A stretch of DNA of 64,000 bases from the NCBI GenBank assembly GCA_002110485.1, contig MOWL01000002.1, positions 1,178,001-1,242,000 on the forward strand, written 5' to 3'. Within the stretch, counting starts at the first letter, position 1; each line of letters opens with the position of its first letter. The notes beneath the pieces were generated by a model. That model was not told the DNA's origin. It saw only the letters and a list, made by a program, of their open reading frames with translations, and searched no databases. Origin of the DNA: Emergomyces orientalis. Lineage: Eukaryota > Ascomycota > Eurotiomycetes > Onygenales > Ajellomycetaceae. Below, piece by piece: positions 52,228 to 63,303 of this stretch. The translations under genes were made by a program, and so were the position numbers.

Positions 52228-53115
52228 TTAGATAGCACCCCCCGTAAGCTCCTCAGCAATCTTCTTCACCCGCTTCTCCCCGAGGCTCCAAATAGTAGCA
52301 TCAGCTTTTCCAGCATGCACAAGGGACTCAACGGTCGATGGAAGCCCCAAGTTCCAGACATTCTCTCCAACGTCCTCATCGTTGGTCCATGCGGGGTTCT
52401 CGCCATCGGGGAATACCCGCTCGATCTCCGCCTTCAGTTGCTCCTCGTTGATGATAAAAGTTCGGGCATTCATGTAAAGAGAGTGGAGGTGGTCTGATCT
52501 CTGTTGCTTCTTGCTTAATTGCTTTGCAGCGTGTTTCTTACGCGAGGTCTTGAGGCGCTGTTCCGCATTGGGATCGGGGAGGATGGGTACTTTGCTTGGT
52601 TTCATAACTTGGAGAATAGATTGCTGCATCAACCGGTCATCTTCCCGTGGGCCCTGTGCGAGGATCTGCTCTCTTTGGGCTATTTTGGCGTTGCTTCGTT
52701 TCGATCTGAACTCGTCACTTTTCTGCTTGCGCGTGTATAACTCGACTAGACCCTCACGCAGATTTTGGCGGCGGATGGCTGCCATCTTCTTCTTCCATTC
52801 CACGTAGTCGATTTGAGGGTCTCCAGGCTGGAGTTTTGGCTCGTTACTTGACGGTTCGGGTGTGACAGCCTCAGCGTAGGCTTGCGTTGGCTTGTCCGGT
52901 CGGCGGGCCGGGAATAGTTCACGGGGCACAGGGAGAACGCCTTTTACTGGAGGTTTATGGGGATGGAAAGGCTGTATCGGACGGGGAATCTCGATGAAAT
53001 TTGGCGACTCGGGCCCGATCATTGGGCTGGGGGTAGAGCTGAAGGCCCGGGCCTGTATTTTGGTAGTTCTGCAGGCTCGGCAGAGCGACATGGCTGACTT
53101 CGCGCGTGTGGCCAT
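52228..53115 (-). CDS. PET123: Mitochondrial small-subunit ribosomal protein mS26 (Pet123 family)
   Basis: This is an intronless gene of 295 aa encoding a mitoribosomal 37S subunit protein. The N-terminus (MATRAKSAMSLCRACRTTKI then ARAFSSTP) is a mitochondrial presequence with a plausible cleavage site before the Ser-Pro-rich segment. The central region is a long, charged, Arg/Lys/Gln-rich coiled-coil. Near the C-terminus, ARTFIINEEQLKAEIERVF followed by NPAWTNDEDVGENVW resembles the conserved end of mS26 proteins (FITxExLExxVExxL...N). The start at 53115 is the first ATG in frame. It diverges from NOG2. Confidence 0.75.
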   Translation of the reverse strand: MATRAKSAMSLCRACRTTKIQARAFSSTPSPMIGPESPNFIEIPRPIQPFHPHKPPVKGVLPVPRELFPARRPDKPTQAYAEAVTPEPSSNEPKLQPGDPQIDYVEWKKKMAAIRRQNLREGLVELYTRKQKSDEFRSKRSNAKIAQREQILAQGPREDDRLMQQSILQVMKPSKVPILPDPNAEQRLKTSRKKHAAKQLSKKQQRSDHLHSLYMNARTFIINEEQLKAEIERVFPDGENPAWTNDEDVGENVWNLGLPSTVESLVHAGKADATIWSLGEKRVKKIAEELTGGAI

Positions 53116-53505
53116 GGTGACAATTGGCAATTAACAATTGGGACAGTGAGATATGCGGTATATCCCACCTTCCCCTCAGACAGTCATACAAGAAGATGGG
53201 AATAGAGCTTTGATGTCGGAGGTTCGAGTTTGGTCTGATATTTCAAGGCTGTCTCAGTCCGCGCAAAAAATGACAAAGATTTGATCCCGAAGCGAATTTT
53301 TGGATGGTCCGTGCACGAAATGTCTTGGCACACTCGTCCCAAACTAAAAAAGGAAAAAGGAAAAATTCCTCCATATTATTTTTGTTTCTTCCGCTTGTTG
53401 AAATTCTCACCAGCCAACAAGACATATTTGCAGCCAACCACCCAGAAGTACCCAGATACCCTAGGCTGAGTGGTGGCATTTGATCTTAAAATATCCTTCT
53501 TCACT
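53116..53505. promoter_or_regulatory. Divergent promoter of mS26 and NOG2
   Basis: These 390 bases separate the two start codons. The shared control region links a mitoribosomal protein and a cytosolic ribosome-assembly factor, which could allow co-regulation (inference). No specific binding site was identified. Confidence 0.45.
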
Positions 53506-55627
53506 ATGGGTACAGCTAAGAAGGAAGCTGCTCGCAAAGAGCGGCAGGGCAAGACTGGAGATGGAATGGGCAATGTCAAGACCAAGGGTGAAAATTTCTA
53601 CAGGTAAACAACAGCCTTATCCTTCGCTTGTGGTAGATGATAGACATTTGTTAATGCCCATGTAGGAGTGCTAAGAAGGTCAAGACACTTAATATGTTCA
53701 AAGATGGCAAAGCGCAACGAAATGCCCATGGTGAAATCACCAAGGCTGCGTCTTATCAGTCCCGCGAAATACCAAATGCTCGGATAGAACCCAACAGAAA
53801 ATGGTTTGGCAATACAAGAGTTATTTCACAAGAGGCTCTGAGCTCGTTTCGAGAAGCAGTCGCTGAGCGTGCTTCGGACCCATATCAGGTTCTGCTAAAA
53901 ACAAATAAGCTGCCAATGAGTTTGATCCGCGATGGATCAAACACTAATGGACTCAAGGAGCATAAGGCTAAGATTGCTGTTGAGTCATCGCCATTCAGCG
54001 ACACATTCGGGCCCAAAGCACAGAGAAAGCGAGTCAAGCTCAGCGCTGGGACGCTCGAAGACCTTGCTGGCGAGTCAGTCAAGATGCACGACACTTACTT
54101 GGAACGGCTGGAACATGCAAAATTACTGAGTGGGACATCGGGTGAAACTGCTGAAAATGACGATTCCGCTGATGATGGGCAGCTCACAACCGCGAGAGAG
54201 CCTGTTTTTTCTAAAGGCCAAAGTAAGCGGATCTGGAACGAATTGTACAAGGTCATTGACTCATCCGATGTTGTCATACATGTGCTTGATGCTCGAGACC
54301 CTGAGGGTACGCGATGCAGGAGTATCGAAAAGTACATTCGCGAGGAGGCAGCACACAAGCACTTGATTTTCGTTTTGAACAAGTGCGATTTGGTACCAAC
54401 TGGCGTTGCGGTAAGTTGCGAAACTCAGTACTTCTCTTTTCATTCTTCATTATCCCGTGACATGCCATTGCTAAGTCAAGGCTTCTTCCCCGTGCATATT
54501 TTTTTGCCACTATATCAATGGAAGTATTTTGTCTGTTACAGCTTTGGTAGATTGATTCTTGCCCGCCGCCCTGGCTTCTTTCTGAAGTTGGGGTTGACAA
54601 GCGATCGTTTTGAGAGCTCCGTCGTATAGGGCTTGCTGTGTCTTGTTTTGAGTTGAGTTCTGCTTCCACTTCATCTGTGGCATCATAGCAGTTCTCTTAG
54701 TAACATCTCACACATTCTTTTTAACATTTGTCACACTTGTCATTAATTTTATTTTTCATTGAATCACTGGCTAACTCTTGATTCCAGGCTGCTTGGGTCC
54801 GTGCATTATCGAAAGACCACCCCACCCTCGCCTTCCATGCTTCCATCAACAACTCGTTTGGCAAAGGATCTTTAATCCAGCTTCTACGCCAATTTTCATC
54901 TCTACATTCGGACCGTAAACAGATATCTGTGGGATTTATTGGATATCCCAACACCGGAAAATCGTCCATTATCAACACCCTCCGAAAAAAGAAGGTCTGC
55001 ACCGTTGCTCCCATTCCTGGCGAAACAAAAGTATGGCAGTACATCACCTTGATGAAGAGAATATATTTGATCGACTGCCCTGGTGTCGTTCCACCGAGCA
55101 ACAATGATACTGAAGAAGACATCCTCCTGCGAGGCGTGGTGCGTGTGGAGAATGTCGAAAACCCAGAACAATATATTCCCGGGGTCCTTAAACGAGTTCA
55201 GCCACGCCATATTGAACGGACATACGAGATTAAGAATTATAAAGATTCGATCGATTTCCTAAGTATCCTCGCCAGAAAGGGGGGTAGACTGCTCAGAGGC
55301 GGCGAGCCTGATGTTGATGGAGTAGCTAAGATGGTCATTAATGACTTTCTTCGTGGAAAGATCCCATGGTATACTCCACCCCCTCATTCAGGCGATGGCA
55401 ATACAGGTGAGAAGATCGAAGGACGTGAGGGACGACTTGGTGAGATGGGACGCAAACGGAAGCGCGATGGTTCCGAAGCTGGTGCTTCGACTGCTCCATC
55501 CGGTGATGTAGCTTCAGAGTCGGGTGATTCTGACGCGGGCAATGTAGAGTTTGATGGATTCAGTGACGATGAGGATTCAGCTAGTGAGGGTGAAGATAAG
55601 GTTGATGAAGATGGCGATGCCAAGTGA
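53506..55627 (+). CDS. NOG2: Nucleolar GTP-binding protein 2 (Nog2/Nug2), 60S assembly GTPase
   Basis: Nog2 is a circularly permuted GTPase that checks late nuclear pre-60S particles before export. Three exons are inferred: 53506-53603, 53666-54410 and 54788-55627, about 560 aa. The permuted motif order is visible: the G4 motif NKCDLVPT comes first, then ASINNSFGKGSL, the P-loop GYPNTGKSS (G1), a G2-like PGETKVWQ and DCPGVVPP (G3). The N-terminal NGP1NT region contains RSAKKVKTLNMFKDGKAQRNAHG and WFGNTRVI. The C-terminus is acidic, typical of nucleolar proteins. Intron 1 is 62 nt, but intron 2 (54411-54787) is 377 nt and splits the domain between NKCDLVPTGVA and AAWVRALSKDHPT. In budding yeast the NOG2 intron encodes a snoRNA, so this long intron is notable. 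Confidence 0.95.
54411..54787 (+). ncRNA. Candidate intronic snoRNA within NOG2 intron 2 (hypothesis)
   Basis: The intron is 377 nt, about five times the window's typical intron. It is established that the Saccharomyces NOG2 intron hosts the H/ACA snoRNA snR191. Here I can see ACA trinucleotides with suitable spacing to the 3' splice site (TAACATCT near 54701) and an ANANNA-type candidate hinge (ATATCA near 54511). A GTTAC stretch near 54534 is complementary to the GUAAC just before the snR191 target in 25S rRNA. I could not fold it or prove two hairpins, so boundaries are not defined. Confidence 0.3.
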
Positions 55628-56558
55628 TCGAGAGCGCGCAAACAAGCAGAATGTATATCATTCTTCATTGCGAAAGCGATGCACGCTGTCAGCAGTGGGA
55701 ACATACCAGGCACTCCTCAATAAGGCGCCTAAGGTTACTGTCATGTCAACCAGGAACCAGCCACCTAGAGTTTTACCCAATTGCGTTACACCTTTTAAGA
55801 CATCCACGACGCCCTCAGCAAGTTAATACCATCTACCACCACATTGCTACTTCGTGTGCTGGGGCATTGCCGCTCCATTCACCGAATAACTTAAGGAGTG
55901 TGAACTCTTCGGTCATAACGTTTAAGTGGCCTGGCCCGTGGATCGACAGAGGGAGACCTATCTCTCTCCGATTAGCTGATACCCCGCAATTAATCCTGGC
56001 TATGCAAAACTGGATTCACTGCATATCCAGCGAGGAATGCAACCGATTTTTGTATGTGAAATGACTTTAGAAACGGTTTCAGAATAGCCCTAATAATGAA
56101 ATATCCCACTGGGTAAGATTTTACCTTGGTCATTGAACCTTACCATGTAGGCCCAGAATGAAGTTTGATAAACCAATCTGCCAGTAAAGTCGGAGGCTTG
56201 ATGTGCAGGAGACTTGTTGTTTTCTTATGTTATATCGCGTGTACCCGAAAACATTCACGCACATATAAGACTAAACAACTTCGTAAATACCCTCATATTG
56301 GCCGTATCTTTGGTTTGCCTTCTTCGTATATCCCTTTTGTTGATATTTGACTGCCCTGACCAGTCGGGCAATTGTCACGTGAGCGGCGAAACAGCAACTT
56401 TGAAGTTGCTTGTTGAAGTTTCACAGCATTGACACTTCACCGATCCAAGGGGAGAAGAAGCTGTCGAGGCCAAAATTGGCTCATTTTATATATAAAAATG
56501 CAATTAGCTTCTTCTCTTTGCTCTCGCCAGCTTCTAGGTCGCCAGCCTTCCTCATATA
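55628..56558. other. Intergenic region between NOG2 and IKS1
   Basis: These 931 bases hold the NOG2 3' flank and the IKS1 promoter. Small open frames are not protein-like. A TATA-like TATATATAAAA lies at 56487-56497. Confidence 0.5.
56487..56497 (+). promoter_or_regulatory. TATA-like element of the IKS1 gene
   Basis: TATATATAAAA lies 62-72 bp before the ATG at 56559, with CT-rich sequence between them. Confidence 0.4.
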
Positions 56559-58810
56559 ATGGCTGATGCTAACACGCAGCGGACTATGTCCATTGTTCCT
56601 TACGGCACGACTCGCGACGTTGTTCTGTAAGGGAGAACTGCATTTCTTTAAATTTTGAATGATATAATTCCTTAAAGAATGGCTCTTTAATACTAGCCAT
56701 CCTGCTGACGTACATGTCTTTTAGGCGGCACGATGATTCGGTCGTGGTTTTCGACCATGCTTCCCGGTCCCTCGTCCTCCGGCACGCATCACCGGACGCT
56801 GACGTAGAGCTGGCGGACTGTCCTTATTGTCACCGTCCAATGCGGGATTCATCCCATGATGCTACTCGAGATTCCAGTCGAGGAGCAAATCCTACGGTTC
56901 AGCCGGGATTTGTAAACCCTGACTACTTCCGCATGCTCAGTTCTAGCCTGCCCAGTTCGCCCAGTGCATCCGGTCCACCCTCTCCTCGACGACGTTTAGT
57001 TCAACCAGCGCAACCTGAAGCTTCATCTTCTGGGACAGATCATGGAGCTGCGCCCCCATTCGCCAATAAGATATCATCCGCTGCCTTCAGTCCGAATTAT
57101 TTCAAGCGATTCTTCGTTGAAGAGCGGGAACTCGGTAGAGGCGGGAAAGGAGTAGTTTTGCTGGTTAAACATGTTCTGGATGGCGTGTCATTGGGACACT
57201 ATGCCTGTAAACGTGTCCCGGTTGGAGACGATCATGAGTGGCTGAAAAAAGTATTGATTGAGGTACAATTACTTCAACATCTTTCGCACCAGAACTTGGT
57301 CTCGTACCGGCATGTATGGTTAGAGGACGTAAAGCTCAGCAATTTCGGGCCTAGCGTTCCTTGTGCTTTTATCCTGCAACAGTATTGCAACGCCGGAGAT
57401 CTCCATCAGTACATATGCGGCCCGAGGCAGCCCGCTGCCACAGCCCAACAATTGAAGGAGCGGCTACGACGAAGATCAAAGGGCCAGCCTGAACCTCCTT
57501 CGGGCAGTGCAGGTTTCCGAAAGCTCCAGTTTGATGAAATCTACTCGCTCTTCAAGGATATAACTTCCGGTCTACTCTTCCTACACAACAATGGCTTTAT
57601 CCATCGTGATCTGAAACCTAACAATTGCCTCCTCCATGAAACAGGACAGGAATTGAGAGCCCTTGTGAGTGATTTCGGTGAGGTACAGTATGAACACGCT
57701 GTTCGTAGTTCTACTGGAAATACAGGGACGATCTCCTACTGTGCACCTGAGGTTCTACGTCGTTTGAAGCCCGATGGCCCATTTGGGAATTTCACATTCA
57801 AGTCAGATATCTTTTCTCTTGGCATGATACTCTACTTCCTCTGCTTTGCCCAACTGCCATACCGCAACGCCGACATCATCGATGAGGATAGAGAAGATCT
57901 CGACCAGCTGCGCGCCGAGATCAGCCAGTGGTCAGGCTTCGATGACGCTCGACGGATGAGACTAGATCTACCTGAGAAGCTCTATTCGTTTCTGAAACGG
58001 CTTCTATCCGTTGATCCGGACAAGCGACCCACCGCAGAAGAAGTCCTCAACGGGATCCAGGCGGGTGTGGCAGGTGCTAATAACGAAGGTCGTCGCTTCC
58101 ACAGCCACAGAAACAATGGAACATCGGCTGCTGACATCCGTTCAGGCCCTCGCGTTCTCTCCGTAGATACTCCCCCCAACCAGTCCGCAGCTCCTCGCGG
58201 CCCAAGGAGCCCCAATAAAAATGTATCTACAAATGCGGCGGGGTTTGCTGGCGGGGTTCCTGTACTCCAACCCACCGCCTATCCGTCAGATGGCACAGAA
58301 CCGGCCGCACATGAAACCAGTTTGCCAAGAGAGCGGCACCGATCCCAGAGCGCGGATCATGATCTGGTTCTTCGGTCGACAGCTCTATCCCCGACCCGCC
58401 GTACCAGCCAGCCACAGCCACAGCAACGCAATAATGGCCGTAATGATAGCGATAATACTAGCCGCACACGTGTCTCCCCGCGACACCTCCTCCTTCCCCC
58501 GCCCCGCCCACCACACCGATCCTCCCTTTTCACCTCCGTTAATATCTACCGTGCGATAGCAAAGATCATCAGTTTCTCCGTACTTATCGCTAAGATCTTA
58601 TCTATCACACAACCATGTTCACCGCTGGCGGTTAGCCCTTGGATCTTATACCCTCTTCTTCTCCTGGCCGCGCTGGATTTTGCTGTGAAGAATCCGTGGG
58701 TGCATGTTACTACGTTTGTTTTTCATGTTGCTGTTGTATTGTTCGCTGTGAGGTCAAACGTGTTATGTGTCTGGCTGCCGGAGTCATCGGGGATGGCTCA
58801 TGGGAGATAA
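56559..58810 (+). CDS. IKS1: IKS1-family serine/threonine protein kinase
   Basis: Two exons, 56559-56626 and 56725-58810, encode about 717 aa. The short exon 1 (MADANTQRTMSIVPYGTTRD) joins VVL to RRHDDSVVVFDH, the conserved N-terminal block of Iks1 proteins, followed by a CPYC motif. The kinase domain has LGRGGKGVVLLVKH (Gly loop), YACKRVPVG (ATP Lys), IHRDLKPNNCLLH (catalytic loop), SDFGEVQ (DFG) and GTISYCAPEVL (APE), with a characteristic long insert between lobes (RQPAATAQQLKERLRRRSKG). The C-terminal tail is Ser/Pro/Arg-rich and ends in two or three hydrophobic segments (ISFSVLIAKILSI, PWILYPLLLLAALDFAV, TTFVFHVAVVLFAV). Membrane anchoring is therefore likely. The cellular role of Iks1 is poorly defined. 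Confidence 0.92.
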
Positions 58811-59776
58811 TAAAGATTTTACAATATAAATGAGAAAAAGGGGGATGGGTGAATCTGGATTTTTTATTTGGGTGTGAGAAATGGTCATGATGACGAATGA
58901 ATTGCTTTGCAATTGGTGGCAGTTTACTTTATTGAAATGTACTGGCGGAACTGCGAAAGTTAAGGAAATAGCCTTCGTTTTTGTCTAGCCAATATCAGGT
59001 TCCGCTTCTTACCCTGGCGTTGGTAATTACCTAGCCGTCGGGTGCCTGGTGGTAATTTCGTTCCGTACCTCTTGTTCATACACTCATTGTTTACTTAAGT
59101 GTACCTAGTTTCCAGATACCGGCATGAAAGGATCCCTGTGACGAACAATTCAAGAACAGCATCTCTACTAGAGCCGTAGCAGATCTACATGTAAAAAAAT
59201 AAAAAAAATAAAAAATCAACAAAAATGTAGTGGGTGAAACGTAACCGCCACACAAATCCCATTGAGCCCCATACCCGACCTACTTCCCCCTTATCCCCCA
59301 CCCCCTCTTCCCCTTGCCAAGAGACAAGAAGAGAAGGCGGTAGATGAATTAAAAGAAAAGCCTGCCAGACATATAAAAGGGGGGACGCAGTCAGAGAGCC
59401 CACCTGTGTATTATTTAATCTTGGAAACCTTGTAACGTCTTTTATTGGGTCTGAATTTGTGGGATATTGTATTCTTGCCTCTATTCTCTCAAAAGGCTCG
59501 ATACTGCAAAATCAGACCGGGCTGGAGAAAACAGATCGTCATTCCGGTTAGGAATGAGTCACTTTTCCCCCATGACGGTTCCGTGTTGAAGGGGGATGTC
59601 AATAGTTCTTTCAAAGGCGGTTACGGGAGGCGAGAACCTTCGTTGGCCCAAAGCTCCAGGAACATGAACTGCTAAATCAACATGGACAACAAATGAAAAC
59701 GGTATAGTTAAACGTATTTATTTATTTTTCTTTGTCACTGTCGTCGTACACGTACATCAGTCGTGAATGTAGCTAC
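58811..59776. other. Intergenic region between convergent IKS1 and BUD27 genes
   Basis: This 966-bp stretch contains two 3' flanks. Open frames at 59185-59403 and 59445-59675 are not protein-like. No RNA gene was recognised. Confidence 0.5.
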
Positions 59777-61639
59777 TTACTTCATCCGCGCCGCCAAAAA
59801 CCGACTAAGTTTTTTGGGCGGCTGCCCGTCCTCGTCCAAGGGAATAATACCATCAGCCTCCTCATCCTCACGCAAAAACCCGCCTTCCTGATGAACCTTG
59901 CGATTCCGGAGTTTGTAAAATTCGGTGGCTATTTCTTGTTTGTGAAGGTTCTCGTCTAATATATCTGAATCGGGTGGTGTTGCGTTCTCATGGGATACCG
60001 TACGCTCCACTAGTTTATCCGCAAATGTTTTTGGTGGCTCATCAGGATCAGCAATCGGCTGAGAAAACGGTTTGGGTTGTAAAAGTTTCGCTGGAAATAG
60101 TGGGAGTGGTGGTGGGGTATTGACGGGGGGAGCTGGTGAGCGCTTTGCGGGTGCTGACAAGGTCGGCGTAAATTCGAGATTGGTCGGTTCCGAGGCCTTT
60201 CTTGCGTTTTTGAAGCGGGACACTTTCTTCGGCACAGTAGCGTCTTTGTTGGCTTTTATCTTCTCTGCCTGCGCTCGTTCCACAATAGCGTCTTGAATAA
60301 CAGGAACTGAAGGTGGCTCTATACGGTGCTTCTGAGTTGACGTAGGAGGTATGGGAGCAACAGGCTCTGGTGCAATGTCAAGCGCATCTGCAAATGCAAC
60401 TTTCTTCATTTTCTTCGGGCCTTCAGCGCTCGTCGTACTAGGGATGATCTTTGGAGAAACAGGAGTATCAAGATCCTTTCGGATTTCCGGAGGGAGGACG
60501 CTGGTATTAGGTCCAACATTCTCCAGACTCCGTGCGTTCAACTTTTTCTCCAATTCCATCATCTGGCGCCGATAATCATCATCGATAATCCTCCGTGTAG
60601 ATCGGCCATGTTCATCTTCTTCCTCATCATCCTCATCACTCATCAGATAATCTTCATCTTCAATAGAGAATTCACTTCCTGATTCGCCCAACTCCAGCTC
60701 AGCAACGACAGCACCGACCTCCTCAAGGCCGTACTGTAGCATTTCTCTTCTCAGAGCAGCATCTTCTAGGGACTCATTTATAGTTATATCCGTAGTCGCA
60801 CAATCATTATGCCTAGTTTCGGATGTTAAAGAACGGTTGCTGTCTTTAATTTCAGCACTGAGAGCGTTGGAACCTGAACCAGTAGTAGACTCTGCGGTAG
60901 CGCTAAGTGGGGGAGCTGTCTGGACAACTGATGTTGTGGTATCTGATTTTGGGTGTGACATATCTTCTGAAGAGTGTATCTTTTCAACGCGTGGTGAACG
61001 ATCGAGGCCCTTAACGTGGTCTGCCTTCTGCGGTGAAGTTTCATTTTTACCCTCCTCGGCCGCTGGCGGACCCTGCTTATCCCCAATTTTCTCCTTCACA
61101 AGATCGCCCATACCCGCTTTCTTTAAGGCCTCCAGAATTCCGGGCGCAGCCTGGTCAGGAGTAGTCGTAGAACTCGAAATGACGCGGTCATCGTCATCAA
61201 GCTCCTCAACAATATCTGTTATGGGTAAGCCTTCTTCGTTGACTGCGCCGGGGTGTTCAACCGTGAGGATGGTGTCGAGTTTCTTTTCAGCCGCTGAGAT
61301 GCGCTTCTCCAACACTCCGATATTTTGCTGAACGTAGTCCATCCGCCTGGATATGGCGTCCACCACCTGTTGCTTTGTTCTTGTCACCCCTCGCTTCACA
61401 CCTAATAAAATCTTAATCTCGTTTTCGTTGACGAGAGACCCGCCAAATATTCGCCCGATCCTGAGTAAATCTTCATTTGTGCTCGTTTCCTCCAGCGTTG
61501 AGATGTCATTTTTCAACTCATCGTATTCAGCATCCCACATTCGCCAGTTGTAGAGGGATTTCTTCAGCTCCGAGATGCTGTCTTCAAGCTGCAATCGTTG
61601 CCGCTCAAGACTTGCGAGGTGATCCGTTGGTTGTGCCAT
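59777..61639 (-). CDS. BUD27: Unconventional prefoldin Bud27/URI homologue
   Basis: This is an intronless gene of 620 aa. The first about 130 residues are a prefoldin-type coiled-coil domain (SLERQRLQLEDSISELKKSL ... GGSLVNENEIKILLG ... RRMDYVQQNIGVLEKRISAAEKKLD). The long middle is acidic and disordered (for example SDEDDEEEDEHGRS at about residue 335-350). The C-terminus holds the short DUF3835-type block RKVHQEGGFLREDE followed by KKLSRFLAARMK. Bud27/URI proteins bind Rpb5 and assist cytoplasmic assembly of RNA polymerases, and influence TORC1-dependent transcription. The start at 61639 directly precedes the prefoldin helix. It diverges from TFB3, another transcription-machinery gene. Confidence 0.87.
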   Translation of the reverse strand: MAQPTDHLASLERQRLQLEDSISELKKSLYNWRMWDAEYDELKNDISTLEETSTNEDLLRIGRIFGGSLVNENEIKILLGVKRGVTRTKQQVVDAISRRMDYVQQNIGVLEKRISAAEKKLDTILTVEHPGAVNEEGLPITDIVEELDDDDRVISSSTTTPDQAAPGILEALKKAGMGDLVKEKIGDKQGPPAAEEGKNETSPQKADHVKGLDRSPRVEKIHSSEDMSHPKSDTTTSVVQTAPPLSATAESTTGSGSNALSAEIKDSNRSLTSETRHNDCATTDITINESLEDAALRREMLQYGLEEVGAVVAELELGESGSEFSIEDEDYLMSDEDDEEEDEHGRSTRRIIDDDYRRQMMELEKKLNARSLENVGPNTSVLPPEIRKDLDTPVSPKIIPSTTSAEGPKKMKKVAFADALDIAPEPVAPIPPTSTQKHRIEPPSVPVIQDAIVERAQAEKIKANKDATVPKKVSRFKNARKASEPTNLEFTPTLSAPAKRSPAPPVNTPPPLPLFPAKLLQPKPFSQPIADPDEPPKTFADKLVERTVSHENATPPDSDILDENLHKQEIATEFYKLRNRKVHQEGGFLREDEEADGIIPLDEDGQPPKKLSRFLAARMK

Positions 61640-62004
61640 GATAAAAATAAAAATATAAAAAAGATCGAAACCGCTTCATACAGCCTAATGGGCATGCATA
61701 GTGGTGGTGAGCTATATTAACAAAAGTGTTGTATATTTAAACGTGTTGTATGAACTTAGGAAAATTAAGTATATTTTCGAGGCAAGAACGGATTTAGTCG
61801 CAGGCTACGGAAACTTCCTATTGGTGGCGCGGCTCAAATTTCCATCCTGACCTCATCGATATCAAATGGCCAACCTTCTCATAGAAGACAAACAACAAGG
61901 ACAACAACAACAACAATACCCAACTGGTAGCTGGGAAATTTGCCTACATACACCAAGCGGACTGGACAGTCTGCTCTCTCGGGATTCCTTCATTCACCTG
62001 CAGC
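61640..62004. promoter_or_regulatory. Divergent promoter of BUD27 and TFB3
   Basis: These 365 bases separate opposite start codons. A CAA trinucleotide run at about 61891-61914 lies in the TFB3 leader. No TATA box is obvious. Confidence 0.45.
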
Positions 62005-63303
62005 ATGTCTTTCCAGACTAATGGCACACGGAACCGCGGTGAAGAAGATGGTGAGCCCCTCCACCAGCACCTGCGTAGCCTCAACCTACATACCCATCCA
62101 GCTGGAGCTAACATGTCTGACTATACGACTGATCCAGAGGTATGTCCTGTGTGCAAGTCATCGCGGTACCTCAATCCGGATATGCGCTTCCTCATAAACC
62201 CGGAATGCTACCATAAAATGTGCGAGTCGTGCGTGGATCGCATCTTCTCGTCAGGCCCCGCCCCATGCCCCGTTGCCGGATGCCGTAAAACGCTCAGGAA
62301 GAACCGGTTTCGGAAACAGACGTTTGAGGATATTGGCGTAGAGAGGGAAGTCGATATAAGGAAAAGGGTCATGCAAATGTATGCTGGAGTGGCTTGTTCT
62401 TAGGAATTCCCCGCTCGCCTTTCTGCATATACTTACGCAACTTTTGACAGATTGAACCGCCGCGAAGATGAATTCGATAACAAGTTAGCCTATGACAACT
62501 TCCTTGAGCAGCGTGAGGACATAATAACCAATCTCGTCTCTGGAATCGACGTTGCCAAAACTGAAGCCCAACTCTCCCAATACGCCGCGGCAAACTCAAA
62601 ATCTATCCGCCGCAACCAAACCCTCGAATCCCAGGAATCCGCCACGTTCCTACAGAACCAGTCCCTCGAACAAGAACAGATAAGACTACGCCGTGAAGCA
62701 GCACGGCAAGACTATGACAATGAAAGACGCGCCCTCGTTTCCGGTCGAGAAAACATCCTTACCCGTCTCGCGACAGGCAGCGTGGAAGAAGCAGAAGCCA
62801 TTGCGAGCGAGGGCAGGCGGAGTATGCTCAAGAAATCCTCCGCGCGCCGCAGCGAAGAGGAGCGCCTCAAACGTAAACAAGCAGCTCTCCTGGCCGACTC
62901 CAAACGAGCCCAGGCTTTAGCCGACGCAGCCGACAAGGGAATTGCGCCGTCGTTCGATTCCGACCTCGTCAAGGGCCTGAGGAGGATCAAGACGCCCGAA
63001 CCCGAGAAGCCGTACGATCCATTTGGTGGGATCAGGCTTGACGGTCGTGGCTATTACCAACTACAGGACCATTACCCGTCTACATATCTTGATCCGATCC
63101 GGGATAATGTCCAGATGCTTGCGGGCGGGTATGATTTGAGAGAGTACTATGCGCGCTCATTGCTGGAGGCATTTGCGGGACTGGGATGTTTTATCGATGA
63201 AGAGATCTCTGCAAGAAATGCTGCGTCGAACCCGTCGCCGACGGGGCTTGCGGCATCGGCCGCTGCGAATACGCCTATTCCAGTTGACGAGGAAATGTTA
63301 TGA
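62005..63303 (+). CDS. TFB3: TFIIH/CAK subunit Tfb3 (MAT1 homologue), RING finger
   Basis: Tfb3/MAT1 anchors the cyclin-dependent kinase module to TFIIH. Two exons, 62005-62378 and 62451-63303, encode about 408 aa. The N-terminal RING has CPVC, then CYH (residues about 70-72), CESC and CPVAGC. The junction gives RKRVMQILNRREDEFDNKLAYDNFLEQRED, the conserved start of the central helical MAT1 domain, confirming the intron (acceptor TTTTGACAG). A coiled-coil rich in Arg/Glu/Gln (about 190-300) follows. The C-terminal YDPFGGIRLDGRGYY and the hydrophobic ARSLLEAFAGLGCFI segment fit the family's kinase/cyclin-binding end. Confidence 0.94.
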
